From positions 5,529,386-5,593,385 of the forward strand of contig NZ_VFPP01000001.1 in assembly GCF_006716745.1 (NCBI RefSeq): a stretch of 64,000 nt of DNA, in the 5' to 3' direction. The notes under the pieces are model-generated. The model did not search any database. It saw only the letters and a program-made list of their open reading frames with translations, and was not told where the DNA came from. The DNA comes from Saccharothrix saharensis. Its GTDB lineage: Bacteria; Actinomycetota; Actinomycetes; Mycobacteriales; Pseudonocardiaceae. The position numbers and the translations under genes were made by a program. Positions 18,301 through 25,877 of this stretch are shown here, piece after piece (position 1 is the stretch's first letter; every line of letters begins with the position of its first letter).

Positions 18301-18510
18301 CACCGGATGGAGCGGGACCGCGCGAGGTTCATGAAGTCCGGCGGTACGGTCGAGATGATCGACACGTTCGCCCTGCGCGACCCGCTGCAACGCCACCCGC
18401 ACACCTACCAGACGCGGTGGCGTGTGACGCTCGCCGACGGCACGACCGGGATCTACGTCAGGAGCTACCCGAATGAGCACAACGCAGCCCTCTGGCCGGC
18501 CGACTTCTGA
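12388..18510 (+). CDS. 2040-aa CpnT-like multidomain polymorphic toxin (TNT, caspase-like and nuclease domains)
   Basis: A 2040-residue predicted exported toxin. Residues 1-230 are helical and resemble the WXG100-like N-terminal domain of mycobacterial CpnT, with a hydrophobic stretch (LSIIASLIALAIEIAALIAA). Residues 285-700 are PGG-type repeats, followed by Pro-rich, TPTDS (about 876-901) and DTGTTP (about 950-979) linkers. Residues about 1030-1185 form a TNT (NAD glycohydrolase) domain with R1084 (LDRFG), R1108 (GERA) and Q1147 (GARQL) at the expected active-site places. Residues 1290-1375 look caspase-like, with H1294 (DIHTDG) and C1332 (VGCDAG). Repeats of a strand-rich motif follow. The C-terminus (from about 1925) resembles Endonuclea_NS_2 nucleases, with DGGHH (H1934, H1935) and WHRMERDRARFMKSGG. 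The next gene is a matching YezG-like immunity gene. Domain assignments are by eye. Confidence 0.82.
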   Translation: MGIEIPSEVTWLFPIVVGQSWPEGDETALRRMADAYRTAAQGVKSVIDEGNGAASTVCASQTGEAVKAFEEYWKKFAAGDDSYLPKLQKICEQLAESCDNTALEVEYTKLSIIASLIALAIEIAALIAAAFGTFGATTAGIPIAQQATRLIVQFTFRQLIIAILREVAISVGIDAAIQAVQVARGDRESWDWGKTTEAAVSGAVSGLVGGVSGGLKFEGGGLAGQVAVGATRGAVEGAVSTVGTAAVMGQDISARDVLMGASAGAVSGGIGGAKDGISVDPPRVDPAGTPGAPPTLGPTPGGVPGAASPAGPPVSRDGLNRPPAGTTAASSVAAPPAPGPRVGAPPSVGGDSSPGGSPAPSTFGGTPGGTPGVTPGGRSGASVPTSPGGGGTGPSIGSRLGTAPSGPAPSGPAPTGAVPAGAPAPGGSAARVPAAGPAFTPGPAGAAPTGLGATPGSAPQGGGSAAPGVRPGGMSPVMPGGAAAGGAVPGGSAFSGATPGGPTPGGSPLGSTPGGAVPGGSTPGGAVPGGPTPGGAVPGGSTPGGAVPGGHLPGGATPGGALPGGALPGGAVPGGAVPGGATTGGPVPGGTTAGGPVPGGAPVGGATPGGPVAGGVIAGGVPLGGAVPGGAATGGSTPGGSVPGGSVPGGATPGGPTPGSPPAGPAPAGPASAGAVPGSAPGSAPGSAPAGGPVPGAGAGMAGAGAPMGGAAGGSGGGRGPAGPIAGGFAPEPSASPSSSPSRDQGTRGHDAVTASSLTGMPVESLPATGPVTMPEQRGPATTAPPAQVPSPQPGGFGPQPGGFGPQPGGPAPAGPPPASPARPEASAPTRAPEPAARPAASPATAPIRTDGPAPAARGGDGPTPSADVPRTDSTPTDSTPTDSTPTDSTPTDSTPADATPTDSTPTDATPATDGSDGPTTTETPTDLVGEAGDEHSPASSHEWPADTTPDTGTTPDTGTTPDTGTTPDTGTTPDTGTTADADPFPHKNVWNQPAGVVPGFSHDGDYVSVHESTGPTDQSVGTYDQRAAALIEPTYQPYGPYGDYQSFRDAHSKPDGSIDWPPNQGADGPRVVVELPAGTVLDRFGSPNGDFLSPLRPDGQAYGFGERAIMPDSLGKGYHVYVLDAPLTVELAPVAPAFDQNGGARQLQPVLDAALADPNTGKMSVQRLIDLGVLHEVDVPPADGRVLPPDFGTFDGDGNVRTPDPVTVAEAQNGAFDDHTPADPPATLTPNPDLGPVAHQGPIPIGEVSQRVDQAIRNSQVTDSGVALHTEDRLRDLSSRIPANADHVVLDIHTDGDGVRIGGTHYTRAELVELITHHPDLADRTIMFVGCDAGAGGENSLAAHVARETGQRVIAPDNLAWSDRDGNVYSSSPAESGGPKLPPDGGWHAFEPDGTHAPVGENGMPPGHEPRGDFATDGQEHRGRLDIEPQVQQPWTAPETTHEQHVRLRDDQSFFHSGQDLPRDTRITVRGEDGQVRTVVHVDADGKVHVDAIAPNTRLGDNPEVRHPAPNAHYRVELGHRHDVFVANADGTRQTTQDTIKIGDRVVTVDRAVIIEPVPEPADGRQVIDRDHPLAPRPDQAFTARTDLPPNTRMEVHDTDGTYRGTVQTDADGKPRWVAAPDYLSTDVRNPEVQHTSQGTNYNIDRGPLHQEFTTDASGHPQHAVERVEPTTTRQEPVAGLKQGEPFSRPGQVHDPSTEYLVTDEHGQRRGRFLTDESGHVVFEDTHSGQRSRVNAEIAQAPVTARVTSDGFYGLGKAQNPTQTWPTPANGEVELAMQRTKTDDGYVYSVRVVSGDTSGWTPEQHAAVARPFGNADPFAARADLPPDTRFVLDDHKKQGYGTVQTGPDGAASHVHTFRPFSPDLNNPLPNAVLVADNDAWRGRTNGDGETVATTGRPDLRSGGAIRRDGSAQLEVGNHGEVDSDGRKLSDGGHHQGNETGGPGEAANQSSQQRDQNQGNERPAFVTAETWHRMERDRARFMKSGGTVEMIDTFALRDPLQRHPHTYQTRWRVTLADGTTGIYVRSYPNEHNAALWPADF
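13240..14480 (+). repeat. Intragenic PGG-type tandem repeats
   Basis: This part of the toxin gene encodes several dozen copies of a short module ending in PGG (for example TPGGAVPGGS), with DNA periods of 15, 18 and 30 bases. Several adjacent copies are identical, for instance around 14066-14125. It forms a flexible, glycine/proline linker between the export domain and the toxin modules, and is prone to slippage and length variation. Confidence 0.85.
15013..15324 (+). repeat. Two short tandem-repeat linkers (TPTDS and DTGTTP)
   Basis: At 15013-15087 a 15-base unit encoding TPTDS is repeated with near-perfect identity, and a degenerate TPTDA continuation follows. At 15235-15324 an 18-base unit encoding DTGTTP is repeated five times. 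They lie in the same frame between the Pro-rich linker and the TNT domain. Confidence 0.85.
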
Positions 18511-18949
18511 GCAGCGCCACGACGAGCTGCTCCAGCACATCGGCGGCATGCTGCTGGACGCTGCTCCGGACGGCTTCCGGCGGATCGACCTGCTGGTGCG
18601 GATGACCGTGGCGGTGCAGGACGCGACGCTGAAGGTCTACATGCCCGACCGCGGCACCCCCGAGGTGATGCCGCCGGAAGGGCTGAACGCCGCGTTCCAG
18701 GAGATGCGGCAGGTGCTCTACCAGCCCGGTCGCGGCACGTGGTTCTCGGCGCGGTGCGTGGTGAACGCCCCGGTCCGCATCGACATCACCTACAACTTCG
18801 ACCACGACCCGCAGTTCGACCCGCCCGTGCCCGCCGCGGACTTCGCCCGTGACCTCCAGGTCTTCCCGCGCGACGAGGCCTTCATCCCCGACTGGCTGCG
18901 CGCCAAGCTGGTCGAGGCGAGCGAGACGACCGAGGAGCAGAACGCATGA
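18473..18949 (+). CDS. YezG-like (DUF600) immunity protein
   Basis: A 158-residue acidic protein resembling the YezG/DUF600 immunity family, whose Bacillus member neutralises the nuclease C-terminus of the LXG toxin YeeF. Visible traits are an N-terminal amphipathic helix (QRHDELLQHIGGMLLDAAPD), strands around RIDLLVRMTVAVQDATLKVY, then GRGTWFSARCVVNAPVRIDI and FPRDEAFIPDWLRAKLVE. Its start (ATG 18473, behind AGGAG) lies 38 bases inside the toxin gene, and its stop overlaps the next ATG (ATGA). The position next to a nuclease-type toxin C-terminus fits cognate immunity. The family link is by pattern and the partner is inferred. Confidence 0.7.
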   Translation: MSTTQPSGRPTSEQRHDELLQHIGGMLLDAAPDGFRRIDLLVRMTVAVQDATLKVYMPDRGTPEVMPPEGLNAAFQEMRQVLYQPGRGTWFSARCVVNAPVRIDITYNFDHDPQFDPPVPAADFARDLQVFPRDEAFIPDWLRAKLVEASETTEEQNA

Positions 18950-20448
18950 CCGCGCCGCAGCTGGACGTCGAGGACCAGAACGCGATCCTCGGCTCCGTCA
19001 CCACCCTGCTGGTGCAGCGCCTGCCCGGCGACTGGGAGCAGCTCTTCGTCGACTTCCGGATGGTGGGCCGCCACCTGGAGACGCAGGTCTCCGGGCTGAC
19101 GATGTACGGCTCGTCGTTCGACTGGGAGCTGCCGCCGGAGGCGCTGCCGTTCTTCGTGCAGCTGCGCGACGGCATGGCCCGGCCGGGCCACGGCACGTGG
19201 TTCACGCTGAAGTTCCACCTGGTGCACCCCGACACGTACTCGGCGGAGTTCGACCGGGACGCCGAGCCGGACTGGACCCAGCCGCCCGCGCCGCAGCACT
19301 GCGCCGAGGAGCTGGAGCTCTACCCGCGTGACGACGACGCGATCCCGGCGTGGCTGCGGGAACGGGCGGGTCTGGGCCCGGCGCACCGCCCGGTGATCGC
19401 CGCGCCGCTGTTCGACGGGCCGGACCCGCGGGTGCACGACCGGCCCGCCGTGCACCCGCAGGAGCGGGACGACGTGCTGGCCTACCTGGAGAACGCGCCG
19501 GTCGTGCTGGCCGCCCGCTCCTACGGCCCGGACGCGCTCGACCCGGGCGCCACGCCGTCCGTGCCGCTGTCCTTCCACACCGACGGCACGTGGGTGTGGC
19601 CCGGCGGGGTGGCGCACTACCTGCGCAACCACCACCTGCCGCCCGTGCCGCAGCTCGTGCAGCACATCCGGGACAACGGCTACACCGTGCCGCCGGTCGA
19701 CCCCGAGGCGGAGCGGGCGGCCGCGGCCGTCGCGACCGGGCAGGTCGAGGGCGCGCCGCTGCCCGAGCACCGGCCGCGCGTGATCACCGAGGTGGACCAG
19801 CGCGCGCTCGACCACCTCAAGGAGCGGCTGGACCACTTCGGGGTGGCCGAGTCCGAGTACGGGATCGTGGAGCCGAAGCCGGACGCGTTCGTGATCGAGC
19901 CCGTGCCCGGCCCGTCGGGCTGGCAGGTCCAGTTCTGGGACGCGAGCCGCGGCCCGCACGGTCGGCCGCGGGTCTACGAGCACGCGGTGGACGCGGCGAA
20001 GGTGCTGCTGGCCGAGCTGCTGTGGCGGGTCGACCTGGACCGGACGCGCGCGGCGGCGGACACGGGCGCGCTGGTGCTGCCGGTCGCGGACATCCAGCCG
20101 CTGCCCGACGAGCCGCCCCTGTCGCTGTTCCGCGACCGCGAGAACGTGGTGGTCCCGCCCGGGACCGAGCTGGACCGGTTCGGCGCGGAGTCGGGCAACC
20201 TCGTCTACGCGGCCAACACCCTGTTCGGGCACCGGTCGTTGCCACCGGATTGGCTGAACCGCCGCTACCACGTGTACCGGGTGCAGAAGCCGGTGCCCGC
20301 GCTCAGGGGCGTCGCGGTGCCGTGGTTCGGGCAGGCGGGCGGCGGCACGGGCTACTTCCTGGCGACCTCGGTGCGGGACCTGCTGGCCGACGGGAGCCTG
20401 GTCGAGGTGCCCGCGGCGACCGCACCGCGGCCGCAACCGGGCGTCTAG
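18946..20448 (+). CDS. YezG-like immunity domain fused to a TNT-like domain (first copy)
   Basis: A 500-residue protein. Residues 1-145 repeat the YezG-like fold of the preceding gene (GHGTWFTLKFHLVHPDTYSA, then LYPRDDDAIPAWLRE). Residues 160-255 hold a second conserved domain (VLAYLENAPVVLAARSYGPD, then FHTDGTWVWPGGVAHYL). Residues 280-365 hold a small alpha/beta domain (GWQVQFWDAS). Residues 385-490 are TNT-like: LDRFGAESGNLVYAANTLFGHRS, YHVYRVQKPV, then VPWFGQAGGGTGYFL. Both arginines are kept, but the position equivalent to the catalytic Gln of mycobacterial TNT (GGG-x-Q-Y) is Gly469. It may therefore be a non-catalytic decoy or immunity factor rather than a toxin. It overlaps the upstream gene by 4 bases. 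Confidence 0.75.
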   Translation: MTAPQLDVEDQNAILGSVTTLLVQRLPGDWEQLFVDFRMVGRHLETQVSGLTMYGSSFDWELPPEALPFFVQLRDGMARPGHGTWFTLKFHLVHPDTYSAEFDRDAEPDWTQPPAPQHCAEELELYPRDDDAIPAWLRERAGLGPAHRPVIAAPLFDGPDPRVHDRPAVHPQERDDVLAYLENAPVVLAARSYGPDALDPGATPSVPLSFHTDGTWVWPGGVAHYLRNHHLPPVPQLVQHIRDNGYTVPPVDPEAERAAAAVATGQVEGAPLPEHRPRVITEVDQRALDHLKERLDHFGVAESEYGIVEPKPDAFVIEPVPGPSGWQVQFWDASRGPHGRPRVYEHAVDAAKVLLAELLWRVDLDRTRAAADTGALVLPVADIQPLPDEPPLSLFRDRENVVVPPGTELDRFGAESGNLVYAANTLFGHRSLPPDWLNRRYHVYRVQKPVPALRGVAVPWFGQAGGGTGYFLATSVRDLLADGSLVEVPAATAPRPQPGV

Positions 20449-20522
20449 GCACGGTCGCGCGGCGTCATTACTCCGTTCGGCTCAGCGGGGTCCCGTGCGG
20501 GCACGGGGAGTCGCGGGGGAAG

Positions 20523-23258
20523 ATGATGCACGTGTCCGAGCTGAAGCCGCTGAACCCGACCGAGCAGGATGCGCTGGTCAAGCAGATCGGCCTGACGCTG
20601 ATGCGGGCCGCGCCGGAGGAGTGGCGGCACGTGACCGCGGAGTACCGCGCGACCGGCCGGTACTTCGAGCTGGCCGCCGAGGTGCGCACCGCGGATGGCG
20701 CCCTGCGCGCCTGGTCGCCGCCCCAGGAGGTGGCCGGTCTGTTCTCGCGGCTGCGCGCGGGCATGTACCGGGACGGTCGGGGCAGCTGGTCCAACGCCCG
20801 CTACCAGCTCGACCACCCGTCCAGCTACAACCTGGACTTCGACCGCGCCGAGCCGTCCTGGACCACGCCACCGCCGCCGCAGGCGTACCTGGACGAGATG
20901 CGGTTCTTCCCGCGCACGGACGACAACGTGCCGGACTGGCTGCGCCGCCGCCTCCAGCAGGCACCGCCGCCCCCGCCGGCCGACCCGCCGCAGCCGTCGC
21001 GCGCGTTCCGCACGGCCCGCGTGTTCGACGGCGCGGGCCCCGGCGGTCGGCCGTCGGTGAACCGGCCGCCGGTCGCCGAGGCCGACCACGACCTGCTGCT
21101 GAGCTACCTGGACCGGGCGCCGGTCGCGGTGATCGGGCGCGGGTTCGACGCGGACGTGCTCAACCCGGACGCGCCGGCCGTGGTGCCGGTCGGGTTCCAG
21201 ACGGACGGGCAGTGGATCTGGCCCGCCGCCGTCGGCTACTACCTGCGCGCCTACGGCGTGCCGCCGGAGCCCGAGCTGGTGGAGCGGGCCAAGGCGCTGG
21301 ACTTCGTGCTGCCCGAGGTGACCGAGGAGGCGCGGGTCGCCGCCGCGGCGAACCTGGGTGCCCCCGCCGCGCCGCAGGGCACCGGGCTGCCGGTCGCCGA
21401 ACCGCCGCCCGCGCCGGTCGAGCCGCCCGCCGAGGTGGGCGCGACCGTGGCCGCGCCGCTGCCCGAGCTGCCGGCCGACGAGCCGCGGCCGGCCGAGGAG
21501 CCGGGCGCGCCGGCGGACGTCGAGGAGACCGCGAACCTCACCGAGCTGAAGCCGGACGTCATCGAGTACGCGCAGGAAGGCCCGCCGTACCGGGTGCGGT
21601 TCGAGGAGGACGGGCCGGTCATCGACGAGCGGTACCGCCGCGAGTCCTACGTGGACGGGATGGACCTGTTCGCGCCGGCGGCGTACGAGCGCGAGCTGAA
21701 CGACACCCAGACCTGGAACCCGTTCACCGACGAGGAGTCGGAGCCCGAGCGCGCGCAGGAGACGGCCGATGTCGGGCCGGTCGGCGCAGCGCGGCAGCCG
21801 CACCAGCACGACGAGCACCCGCACGCGGAACACGACCAGCACGGGGAGCACGAGCAGCCTGTCGAGCCCGAACCCGAGCCCGAACCCGAGCCCGAACCGC
21901 AGCCCGCCGCCGAGCAGGCCCGCGAGGTCGAGTCGCGGCACGCCGCCGGCACCGCCGACGAAGCCGAGGTCACCGCGGAGTTCGAGGTCGACCAGGCCAG
22001 GCTCTTCACGCCGGAGCGCGACGACGAGCCGTTCGACGCCCACGAGGACGCGCGGTTCGGCGACCACGACGAGCGGGCGTTCACCGGGTCGGACGAGCCG
22101 TTGTTCGCCGAGCAGGACCGCGCCGACGAGCCGGACTCCCGCTTCGACGACCACGGCGAGCACGCCGAGCACCGCGACCACACCGACCACGCCGAGCACC
22201 AGCGGTCCGCGCACGACCGCCCCGAGCACCACGACCAGGACCACGACCAGGACCACGGCCACCCCGACGGCGACCACCGCGACGAGCCCGCCGAGCCGCA
22301 GCAGTTCGTGGAGCAGGTACCGCCGCCGTTCGCGGACCAGGCCACCCAGTTCGCCGAGGCCGTGCAGCCGTTCGACGACGTGAGCCCGGCCGCGCCGCCC
22401 CCACCGCCCCTGGCGCCGCCCCCGCCGGTCCAGCCGCCGCAGCCGGTCGAGCCCCGCCAGGTCACGCCGGACGAGGAGCGCGAGCTGGGCGCCCTCCGCC
22501 GCGCGCTGGACGAGCTCGACGTCCCGCCCGTCGCCTACCGGTTCGGCGAGCCCGCCGACCGCACCTGGCTGCTGCGCACCGAGGGCCCGGACTGGGAGGT
22601 GTCGTGGTTCGACCACGGCCCGACCAACCCGATCCGCTTCGACCGGCTGGAGGACGCCGCCGCGTACCTGGTCGGCAAGCTGGTGCTGACCAACCGGCGC
22701 GTACCGCGCCCGGCCCCGATGCCGCCGCCACCGCCGCCGCAGCGTCCCCGCCCGCCGATGAACAACGGCTTCCGCGAGGAGCCGCCGCGCCGCCCCGCGC
22801 CGCCGCAGCGCCCGCCGGTCGAACCGCCGGCCCCCGTCGCCGCGCAACCCCAGCCGCAGCCCTCGGGCGTCACGACGTCCACCCAGGAGCCCAAGCCGCA
22901 GCGGTCGTGGCCGATCAGCCCGATGAACGGCGAGCCGCCGCTCACCCTGTTCCGGCACAAGAAGATGGTCGAGCTGCCCGCCGGCATGGAGGTGGACCGC
23001 TTCGGCGAGGGCGAGGGCAACCTCGTCTACGCGGCGGGCACCCCGTTCGCGCAGCGCTCGCTGGTGCCGTCGTGGATCAACCGCCCGTACCACGTGTACC
23101 GGCTGCGCCGACCCGTCGAGGTGCTGACCGGGGTGGCCGTGCCGTGGTTCGAGCAGCCGGGCGGCGGCACCGCGTACCTGATGCCGAAGACGATCGACGA
23201 CATGATCGCCGACGGCGTGCTGGTCGAGGTCGCGGGCCAGGAGCCCCCGGGCCACTAG
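20523..23258 (+). CDS. YezG-like immunity domain fused to a TNT-like domain (second, long copy)
   Basis: A 911-residue paralogue of the preceding protein with the same order. It has a YezG-like domain (residues 1-150), the TDGQWIWPAAVGYYL domain (about 175-265), a long acidic, His/Asp/Glu-rich linker (about 410-610, including EPEPEPEPEP and HDQDHDQDHGH), a Pro-rich stretch, the small alpha/beta domain (WEVSWFDHGPTNPIRFDR, about 660-720), another Pro-rich linker, and a C-terminal TNT-like domain (VDRFGEGEGNLVYAAGTPFA, then VPWFEQPGGGTAYLM). The expected catalytic Gln position is Ala884. ATG 20523 is preceded by GGGGGA; an ATG directly after it is an alternative. The 74-base gap from the first copy suggests the same transcript. 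It ends tail to tail with a pentapeptide-repeat gene. Confidence 0.75.
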   Translation: MMHVSELKPLNPTEQDALVKQIGLTLMRAAPEEWRHVTAEYRATGRYFELAAEVRTADGALRAWSPPQEVAGLFSRLRAGMYRDGRGSWSNARYQLDHPSSYNLDFDRAEPSWTTPPPPQAYLDEMRFFPRTDDNVPDWLRRRLQQAPPPPPADPPQPSRAFRTARVFDGAGPGGRPSVNRPPVAEADHDLLLSYLDRAPVAVIGRGFDADVLNPDAPAVVPVGFQTDGQWIWPAAVGYYLRAYGVPPEPELVERAKALDFVLPEVTEEARVAAAANLGAPAAPQGTGLPVAEPPPAPVEPPAEVGATVAAPLPELPADEPRPAEEPGAPADVEETANLTELKPDVIEYAQEGPPYRVRFEEDGPVIDERYRRESYVDGMDLFAPAAYERELNDTQTWNPFTDEESEPERAQETADVGPVGAARQPHQHDEHPHAEHDQHGEHEQPVEPEPEPEPEPEPQPAAEQAREVESRHAAGTADEAEVTAEFEVDQARLFTPERDDEPFDAHEDARFGDHDERAFTGSDEPLFAEQDRADEPDSRFDDHGEHAEHRDHTDHAEHQRSAHDRPEHHDQDHDQDHGHPDGDHRDEPAEPQQFVEQVPPPFADQATQFAEAVQPFDDVSPAAPPPPPLAPPPPVQPPQPVEPRQVTPDEERELGALRRALDELDVPPVAYRFGEPADRTWLLRTEGPDWEVSWFDHGPTNPIRFDRLEDAAAYLVGKLVLTNRRVPRPAPMPPPPPPQRPRPPMNNGFREEPPRRPAPPQRPPVEPPAPVAAQPQPQPSGVTTSTQEPKPQRSWPISPMNGEPPLTLFRHKKMVELPAGMEVDRFGEGEGNLVYAAGTPFAQRSLVPSWINRPYHVYRLRRPVEVLTGVAVPWFEQPGGGTAYLMPKTIDDMIADGVLVEVAGQEPPGH

Positions 23259-23848
23259 CCGACGCGCAGCCCGTGCGCCGCGGCGAAGGCGACGGCCGTG
23301 TCCGGGTCCACCCGTGCCCCGCGCAGGGTGGCCTGGACGAGCCCGTCGGCGTCCAGGCGCGCGCCGCGCAGGTCCGCGCCCTCCAACCGGCACCCGAGCA
23401 GCCGCGCGCCGGTCAGGTCGGCGTCACGCAGGTCCACGTCGCGCAGGTCGGCGTCGGAGAGGGTCGCCTCGCGCAGCCGCAGCCCGCGCAGCGACGCCTT
23501 CCGCAGCACGGCGCCGGCCAGCCCGACCAGGGTGAGATCGGTCTCGGTCAGCGTGATCGGTCGCAGCGCGCAGTCCGCGAACGTCGACCCGAGCCACGAG
23601 CACGAGGTGAACTCCGTCGAGTTCAGCACGGCCCCGGTGAACCGGCAGGAGCGGAAGGCGGTGGCGTTGTGCGCGGACCCGCCCAGGTCGGTGCGGTCGA
23701 ACGCGCACTCGGTGAACGTGCAGCCCGACGTCACCAGGTCGCGCAGGTCGGCCTCGGTGAAGTCGCACCGGACGAACGACCTGCCCTCCCACCGCTGCCC
23801 GCGCACGACCGCGTCGGAGTAGTCCTCGCCGATGATGTCCACTGTCAC
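23255..23848 (-). CDS. Pentapeptide-repeat protein
   Basis: A 197-residue protein built of A(D/N)Lxx repeats, clearest in the C-terminal half (TLSDADLRDVDLRDADLTGA, then RLLGCRLEGADLRGARLDA). The N-terminal half is more diverged, with C-F-x-x and F-x-x-C variants. Pentapeptide repeats fold as a square beta helix. Some, such as Qnr/MfpA, mimic DNA and protect gyrase, but most have no known role. The stop overlaps the end of the TNT fusion gene by 4 bases in convergent orientation. Association with the toxin island is therefore positional only. The start is GTG 23848, with GTG 23842 as an alternative. Confidence 0.82.
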   Translation of the reverse strand: MTVDIIGEDYSDAVVRGQRWEGRSFVRCDFTEADLRDLVTSGCTFTECAFDRTDLGGSAHNATAFRSCRFTGAVLNSTEFTSCSWLGSTFADCALRPITLTETDLTLVGLAGAVLRKASLRGLRLREATLSDADLRDVDLRDADLTGARLLGCRLEGADLRGARLDADGLVQATLRGARVDPDTAVAFAAAHGLRVG

Positions 23849-23934
23849 ACTTTGTCATCGTTGCGCAGTTGGTAACCTCCGACCTGCCGGGCAAACCGCC
23901 CGGTGCGCGGTCCCGGAGTAGAGACCGCCGCTGA

Positions 23935-24987
<1,053 letters not shown>

Positions 24988-24995
24988 GCCGCACC

Positions 24996-25030
24996 CCACG
25001 GGAGGGCCGCCACCGGCGGCCCTCCCGTGG
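24996..25030 (+). terminator. Hairpin terminator after mdh
   Basis: A perfect 16-bp stem (24996-25011 with 25015-25030) encloses a 3-base loop, starting 8 bases after the mdh stop. No U-tract follows, as is usual for actinobacterial terminators. The next gene starts 12 bases beyond. Confidence 0.85.
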
Positions 25031-25042
25031 CATGTTGGGGGC

Positions 25043-25852
25043 ATGGACTCCTGGCCCGTGCCCGCACCGAACCTGCCCGCCGACGTGCACCCGGCGCTCG
25101 CCGCCACCGCGGTCGCCGCGTCGGCCGCCTACGGCCGGGCCCGGCGCGAGTTCAGCCGCGCGCAGTTGCGCGAGGAGGTCGCCGACGGCGCGGACGGCAC
25201 GCCCACCATGCGGGTCGACGCGATCGTGGAGGCCGCGATCGCCGAGGCCGCCGCGGCGGCGGGGGCGAACCTGCTGTCCGAGGAGGCCGGGTTCCTCGAC
25301 CACGGGTCGGCCGCCACCCTCGTGATCGACCCGGTGGACGGTTCCGCGAACGCCGCCATGGGCGTGCCGCTCTCGTGCTTCGCGGGTGCTCTCGTGCTCG
25401 ACGACCAGCCGGTGGAAGCCCTCACGGTGTGGTTCGACACGGGCCGGGCCTGGTCGGCCCACGCGGGTCGGCCCACGCCCTACCGCACCAGCGGCCGCAC
25501 GCGGCTCAAGGGCGCGTCGCTGTGCATGATGCGGCCCAAGCGCGGCACCGAGGACGCCTGGATGCGCGTGGTGGACCAGGCCGAGCGGGTCCGCATCCTC
25601 GCCACCACGTGCCTGGAGGCGGTGCTGGTGGCCGAGGGCGCGGTGGACGGGTTCGCCGACCCCGGCTCGGACACCCACCGGCTGATGGACCTGATCGCCG
25701 CGCTCGTCACGGTGCCCGCAGCCGGGGGAGCGCTGCTGGACCTGCGCGGCCGGCCGCTGTCCTTCGACCTGGACCTGTCCCGCCGCTGGTCCGGCATCGC
25801 CGCCGCCACGCCCGCCCTGGCCGACGAGCTGATCACCGCCGTCCTGGGCTGA
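25043..25852 (+). CDS. Inositol monophosphatase family phosphatase
   Basis: A 269-residue member of the Mg-dependent sugar-phosphatase fold. The metal-binding signatures are LLSEEAGFLD (the E-E motif), VIDPVDGSANAAMG (the D-P-x-D-G-S/T motif, with Asn-Ala in place of the usual Thr-Asn after Ser) and the C-terminal DPGSDTHRLMDLIAALV, where a W-D-x-A motif is usual. The changes in the second and third motifs make the substrate uncertain; candidates include inositol-1-phosphate, histidinol phosphate and PAP. It is the only gene between the mdh terminator and a convergent epimerase. Confidence 0.8.
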   Translation: MDSWPVPAPNLPADVHPALAATAVAASAAYGRARREFSRAQLREEVADGADGTPTMRVDAIVEAAIAEAAAAAGANLLSEEAGFLDHGSAATLVIDPVDGSANAAMGVPLSCFAGALVLDDQPVEALTVWFDTGRAWSAHAGRPTPYRTSGRTRLKGASLCMMRPKRGTEDAWMRVVDQAERVRILATTCLEAVLVAEGAVDGFADPGSDTHRLMDLIAALVTVPAAGGALLDLRGRPLSFDLDLSRRWSGIAAATPALADELITAVLG

Positions 25853-25877
25853 CACCGCTCCCGGGTTGCCGTTCCGC

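Noticed and set aside
14911..18549. A 1212-codon open frame antisense to the toxin gene
   Set aside because: Its composition is a shadow pattern (Val, Arg, Gly, Ala) and it covers a gene with clear TNT and nuclease-like motifs.
20492..20507. Terminator hairpin between the two TNT fusion genes
   Set aside because: The stem is only 7 bp with a 2-base loop and lies just before the ribosome site of the second gene; too weak to call.
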